11,009 nucleotides of DNA from Rhodospirillaceae bacterium. GTDB taxonomy: Bacteria; Pseudomonadota; Alphaproteobacteria; JABSOH01. Position 1 is the stretch's first letter; every line of letters begins with the position of its first letter. Made by a program: the position numbers and the translations under genes. The DNA lies in NCBI GenBank assembly GCA_020629355.1, contig JAHDDM010000022.1:1-11009 (forward strand), given 5' to 3'. Below are positions 8,231-11,009 of the stretch, in pieces. The notes under the pieces are model-generated. The model was not told the DNA's origin. It saw only the letters and a list, made by a program, of their open reading frames with translations, and ran no database searches.

Positions 8231-9151
8231 TTACGTCAGTTCCAGCGTAATCGGGCTGCTATCGGTTTGGCTGTCGCTGATACCCAAGGCAACACGGTGA
8301 AACCATTGGTTGTTTTCACTGCTCAGACTATGCTGATGCCATTGGGTATAGGGCATTTTTATTTCAACCTTTTGGGCATTAGGATAGAGGATTTTTAATT
8401 CATGGTTAAAAACGGAATTGGTACTGATGGTCATGGTGGGGTTGAAAGTGGCGACAGAGCCAACGCTGAAGCTGAGATTCCCGCTACTCCGACGGTTGCT
8501 GAGGATAATATTTTTACTGTCAAGCGTCTCGTGGTAGTCGATACTGTTGCCAGTGTTTACCTCAAGCAGTCGTGCTGGTACAGCCAGATTGTTGACCATG
8601 AGGCTGGTGGAATGAGAGTCCACGATAACGGGTCTTACGAAATTCTCGAAGCGCACAGGTGCGTGACCGACATCGAAAGGATTTTTCCACTGTCCAAGAA
8701 ACTCAAACTGCATGATGGGTGTTTCGTGTAGCTTAATGATGAATTGCAGATTCCCGCGTGCGCCAGTAAAGCGGTGCAGCACACCATCAAGGAACACCAG
8801 AAACGTCAAGGTTGCCGTGATGCTATTGTCGAGGGTATATTGCTGGATGTCTGTGCCGCTCACCTCGATATGCTTGTAGCCGCAGGCTTCCAGGAGATGG
8901 TGAAATACGGGCACGCTGCCTTTGGTTTTCGGCGGTGTCAGGTCAATCTGAAAGGCGATACGGCCGCGTAGTCCTGTGTGCATATGCTCGTAAGACCCCA
9001 GACGGGCGGTCATGGGGTCTCGCGTGAACTGTTCGGTCTCAAGTGGTGTCATCTCAAGATTATAGGCCAGCATGGCATTGCCACCATTGACGGCGACTCC
9101 TTCGGTGGTTTCTTTACCAACAACGATAGCGGTTCTGTGGACACTAGGCAT
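8231..9151 (-). CDS. Phage tail tube protein
   Basis: This 306-residue protein resembles tail tube proteins of Mu-like siphophages. The N-terminal part has the pattern 'GNAMLAYNLEMTPLETEQFTRD', followed by RLGSYEHMHTGLRGRIAFQ (51-69). Then comes PVFHHLLEACGY (81-92), like the 'P-x-x-x-LL-x-ACG' segment of these proteins, and a beta-rich remainder with the hydrophilic loops expected for a stacking ring subunit. Such proteins polymerise into the tube through which DNA passes. The ATG is preceded by TAAGGA, which overlaps the stop of the upstream tail-terminator gene nine bases away, so the two are probably co-translated. It is followed directly by the aminotransferase gene, not by the tape-measure chaperone and tape-measure genes expected next. 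Assignment rests on recalled family patterns and on gene order. Confidence 0.75.
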   Translation of the reverse strand: MPSVHRTAIVVGKETTEGVAVNGGNAMLAYNLEMTPLETEQFTRDPMTARLGSYEHMHTGLRGRIAFQIDLTPPKTKGSVPVFHHLLEACGYKHIEVSGTDIQQYTLDNSITATLTFLVFLDGVLHRFTGARGNLQFIIKLHETPIMQFEFLGQWKNPFDVGHAPVRFENFVRPVIVDSHSTSLMVNNLAVPARLLEVNTGNSIDYHETLDSKNIILSNRRSSGNLSFSVGSVATFNPTMTISTNSVFNHELKILYPNAQKVEIKMPYTQWHQHSLSSENNQWFHRVALGISDSQTDSSPITLELT

Positions 9152-9160
9152 GGACTTTCC

Positions 9161-9586
9161 TTACAATGATTCAATGATGGTTCTGCTGCTGAACACCAGC
9201 AGGAATAGGCTTTGCGGCGCGGGGGCGGGGACGCTTTCGGCGGATTTCAGGCGCATGGGCGTGCTAGCGTCATTGAGTGTAAAGCCCATCAATGCGGTGA
9301 TGATACGGCTGTGTAAAGTCTCGTCATGGTGGCCTTTACGCGGGCGGTTGACCTGTTTTTCGTTGATCAGAACGCCGTATTCCTGATCACACTGTTGCGC
9401 GGGATTCAGCCAGTCTTTCGGCGGTTCAAAAGTAGATTTATAATGAAAAATCAAGACTTTTGGCGTTTTGCTTGCGCTACAGAGCCTTTTGGCAGTTTCG
9501 AGGTCTTGAGCCTTTTCGATACCGTGGACACCATCAAGGCCGCGAAGCTGGTTGGCGAGACTATCAAGATTGGCTTGGCTGATCAT
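9161..9586 (-). CDS. Probable phage tail terminator/completion protein (Mu gp37-like position)
   Basis: A protein of 141 residues from the preferred ATG. It has an N-terminal helix (ISQANLDSLANQL), then alternating strands, a polar middle (EKQVNRPRKGHHDETLHSRI) and a C-terminal strand pair ending in LFLLVFSSRTIIE. The last resembles the 'x-x-WELVF-x-T' ending of small tail-terminator proteins that cap the tube and join it to the head. Sequence similarity is weak; size and position between a DUF1320 protein and a tail tube protein make the call. A GTG two codons upstream (9590-9592) is an alternative start. I prefer the ATG at 9586 because it forms an ATGA overlap with the preceding stop and has AAGGA eight bases upstream, whereas the GTG would leave only two bases of spacing. 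Confidence 0.6.
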   Translation of the reverse strand: MISQANLDSLANQLRGLDGVHGIEKAQDLETAKRLCSASKTPKVLIFHYKSTFEPPKDWLNPAQQCDQEYGVLINEKQVNRPRKGHHDETLHSRIITALMGFTLNDASTPMRLKSAESVPAPAPQSLFLLVFSSRTIIESL

Positions 9587-9972
9587 GTCCACAGTCCTTG
9601 TGAAAATCCAGTGTTTTGCGTGCTGATGCGGACATCGACGGGGCTGTCATGCTGAAGCTGTGCAGCACCAGAGGCCAGTTTTTCCAGAAATATGCGTGCC
9701 TCTGCTGTCCGCGCCAGAACAGTGTCTGGCGCGGTATCGGCATAGAGCCTATGGCGGGTCAAGTCTGCAAGGAGTGCAATAATTGCTGTAGGCAGAGCAG
9801 CAGAATCCAGCGCAATAGTCCCATTCAAGGTAGCGGCAATCTCGGCAAAGGCATCCTGCACGGCGGCGTTAAACACCGCTGTCTTGACTTCAGTGCGTTC
9901 CGTGGGATCGGTGAGGGCGATAAGCTCTTCTGCCCCAAACCGATCCGTGAACTGTTGCGTGCTAAGCGGCAT
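9583..9972 (-). CDS. Phage DUF1320 family protein (Mu gp36-like head-tail protein)
   Basis: This 129-residue, mostly helical protein matches the DUF1320/gp36 pattern. It shows 'TQQFTDRFGAEELIALTD' at the start, a helix NAAVQDAFAEIAATLNG (34-50) where the family has 'al-x-dA-x-x-eI-x-x-yL', a Pro-containing helix LPTAIIALLADLTRHRLYA (60-78), and a last helix AEARIFLEKLASGAAQL (90-106). Proteins of this family sit after the major capsid gene in Mu-like phages and are thought to act in head completion or connection to the tail. The start ATG overlaps the major capsid stop by one base (TAATG), and the stop overlaps the next start (ATGA), which is typical of a compact phage structural operon. Confidence 0.8.
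   Translation of the reverse strand: MPLSTQQFTDRFGAEELIALTDPTERTEVKTAVFNAAVQDAFAEIAATLNGTIALDSAALPTAIIALLADLTRHRLYADTAPDTVLARTAEARIFLEKLASGAAQLQHDSPVDVRISTQNTGFSQGLWT
9595..9599 (-). promoter_or_regulatory. Ribosome binding site fixing the tail-terminator start
   Basis: AAGGA on the minus strand lies eight bases before the ATG at 9586 and only two bases before the upstream in-frame GTG at 9592. The spacing favours the ATG. The site lies inside the coding end of the DUF1320 gene. Confidence 0.55.
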
Positions 9973-10895
9973 TATACCGCACCCTTGATCAAATATCCTG
10001 CCGAGGGATCAATGATCAATTCGGCAACGGATTCGCCAACCCGTACCCGTTGACCGCCACGCATTCCGATATTTTGATCCTGTACCGAACCTGCCAGACG
10101 ATCCTGATACTGTGCCGTCACGGCAAAGGTTGAGGTCAAGCCAAGGTTTGCGTTGGGATTGCGATACATCAAGACAATATCATTGCCCCAAATCCGCCCA
10201 ATAGCAGGATTTTGGCCTGTGGCCGCCGTGTTATGCCAACCGCGTCCAATAAGAACTTCGTCAAAGTCGAACAGGCGGGCAACGGCTTCAGAAGACGCAA
10301 TGCCGCTATCACCAGTGTTTTGATGCACGGCCTTGACGATTTTGGGATGCCGCGACAGAGCCTTCCATGCGCCTTGACCGATCAGCATCACATTGGGGCG
10401 ATGCAACAGCTGTTCGCTGGCATCTCCGATAGTCGCCAAAGGATCAGTATTGGCATCAGAGAACTTCTTGGCACTGCTGAGGGTTTCTTTTTGATTAGCA
10501 AGGTAATTGCTTTCATCACCCAACATATTGGCGACACGCACCTCGCGATCAAGCATCAAAAGTTCGGTCAAGCCTGCCACCGTGTTGGCCAATGGGTCAT
10601 ATTGGCCTTCAGCATGATCAATATCATCTTGTGGCACCATGGAGTCCAAGGCGTAATCGGTGGTGTGGGCAATGGCTTCTTTTTCCTGGAAATAGACTTC
10701 ACCAGGGCGGCCTTTGCGCGAGACCAGCGTATCGGGTACGCTCAGACGCTCTTCGGCCTGCATTTGAATATAGCGGAACTCTTTTTTGCCCGTGCGGACA
10801 CGCGGTAAAGCACGATCGGCAATGAGGTCTTGATGGATATAGCCTTGCGCAACCGCCAATAAATGCGGTTGCGTGGCAAAAGGAAACTGTGTCAT
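9972..10895 (-). CDS. Phage major capsid protein
   Basis: This 307-residue protein resembles the capsid proteins encoded next to DUF2190 decoration proteins in transposable siphophages and related prophages. Recognisable segments are ADRALPRV (26-33) followed by GKKEFRY, SVPDTLVSRKGRPGEV (52-67), YALDSMVPQDDI (81-92), YDPLANTVAGLTELLMLDRE (99-118), RPNVMLIGQGAWKALSRHPKI (166-186, a conserved strand-helix unit), GRIWGNDIVLMYR (233-245) and GMRGGQRVRVGESV (277-290). Length is right for a mature-type shell subunit made without a fused protease. Many copies would form the icosahedral head. GGAGA lies eight bases before the ATG. The decoration-protein gene ends 38 bases upstream and the DUF1320 start overlaps its stop, so it sits in the expected order. 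No frameshift or internal stop is seen. Confidence 0.82.
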   Translation of the reverse strand: MTQFPFATQPHLLAVAQGYIHQDLIADRALPRVRTGKKEFRYIQMQAEERLSVPDTLVSRKGRPGEVYFQEKEAIAHTTDYALDSMVPQDDIDHAEGQYDPLANTVAGLTELLMLDREVRVANMLGDESNYLANQKETLSSAKKFSDANTDPLATIGDASEQLLHRPNVMLIGQGAWKALSRHPKIVKAVHQNTGDSGIASSEAVARLFDFDEVLIGRGWHNTAATGQNPAIGRIWGNDIVLMYRNPNANLGLTSTFAVTAQYQDRLAGSVQDQNIGMRGGQRVRVGESVAELIIDPSAGYLIKGAV

Positions 10896-10903
10896 GGGAT
10901 ATT

Positions 10904-10908
10904 TCTCC
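10904..10908 (-). promoter_or_regulatory. Ribosome binding site of the major capsid gene
   Basis: GGAGA on the minus strand is eight bases before the capsid ATG, within a 38-base AT-rich spacer after the decoration-protein stop. This is the only spacer longer than about ten bases within the phage block, and the site is the strongest Shine-Dalgarno there, as expected for the most abundant virion protein. No hairpin terminator is evident in the spacer. Confidence 0.65.
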
Positions 10909-10933
10909 GATATTATGTTAAAAGAACAAAGAG

Positions 10934-11009
10934 TTAAGCAAGTTGTGATTGTGCCAGAAGCACAGGGATGCTATCACCGGTTACGCCCGCCTTCAATGCG
11001 AGGCCAATG
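10934..11009 (-). CDS. C-terminal end of a DUF2190-like phage capsid decoration protein (partial)
   Basis: The last 24 codons of a minus-strand gene run off the window edge; the TAA is at 10934-10936. The visible residues include LKAGVTGDSIPVLLAQSQL. The segment 'A-G-x-x-G-D-x-I-P-V-L-L' is the usual ending of DUF2190 family proteins, which act as capsid cement or decoration proteins and are encoded just before the major capsid gene in Mu-like siphophages. The position here is exactly that. Too little is visible to be certain from sequence alone. Confidence 0.6.
   Translation of the reverse strand, partial: IGLALKAGVTGDSIPVLLAQSQLA

Noticed and set aside
9616..10053. Plus-strand open frame of 145 codons across the DUF1320 gene
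   Set aside because: Its sequence is rich in Arg, Cys and Gly with no domain pattern, as expected for a shadow frame, and the minus-strand genes explain the region fully.
10212..10808. A 198-codon open frame on the plus strand, antisense to the major capsid gene
   Set aside because: It mirrors the capsid gene in another frame, has no recognisable domain, and the capsid frame has clear family signatures and a ribosome binding site.
8231..11009. Gene transfer agent of the Rhodobacter type
   Set aside because: The capsid, DUF1320 and tail proteins look like Mu-like siphophage families, not the RcGTA set, and the characteristic downstream GTA tail genes are absent.

Overview
The window looks like the chromosome of a Gram-negative proteobacterium of moderate GC content. 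I lean towards an Alphaproteobacterium, because an adhesin-type protein with an LE-R-(L/F)-FDA N-terminus, a Rieske oxygenase, EamA and APC transporters and a transposable-siphophage-type capsid module commonly occur there. No rRNA, tRNA or other phylogenetic marker is present, so this is a weak inference. The window is almost fully coding: no gene-free stretch reaches 50 bases, and I saw no RNA gene, CRISPR array, IS element or convincing intrinsic terminator.

Region 1 (about 45-7050, plus strand) holds five genes packed so tightly that they read as one operon. They are a 1027-residue putative surface protein (FG-GAP/VCBS propeller, cadherin-like and Ig-like domains, TTG start), an EamA/DMT-family exporter (ATGA overlap), a Rieske [2Fe-2S] non-heme-iron oxygenase alpha subunit (GTG start directly after the exporter's stop), a small exported ClpP-fold protein resembling COG3904, and a YjeH-like APC-family amino-acid transporter.

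Region 2 (7031-8209, minus strand) is a PLP-dependent DegT/DnrJ/EryC1/StrS-type aminotransferase. It converges on the transporter gene, and the two coding ends overlap by 20 bases.

Region 3 (8231-11009, minus strand, read right to left) is a phage structural module: the C-terminus of a DUF2190-like capsid decoration protein, a major capsid protein, a DUF1320 (Mu gp36-like) head-completion protein, a probable tail terminator, and a tail tube protein. The order and families fit Mu-like transposable siphophages. Where the tape-measure and tail-tip genes should follow, the sequence passes within 21 bases into the aminotransferase gene. This points to a truncated or rearranged prophage, a cargo gene, or an assembly join.

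Taken together, the oxygenase, the aminotransferase and two exporter-type permeases could form a small pathway that makes or modifies an amine or amino-acid-like molecule and exports it. This is inferred from families and proximity only. The most useful places for follow-up are the phage/aminotransferase junction, the coupling of a giant surface protein to metabolite exporters, and the divergent ClpP-like protein in the middle of the operon.
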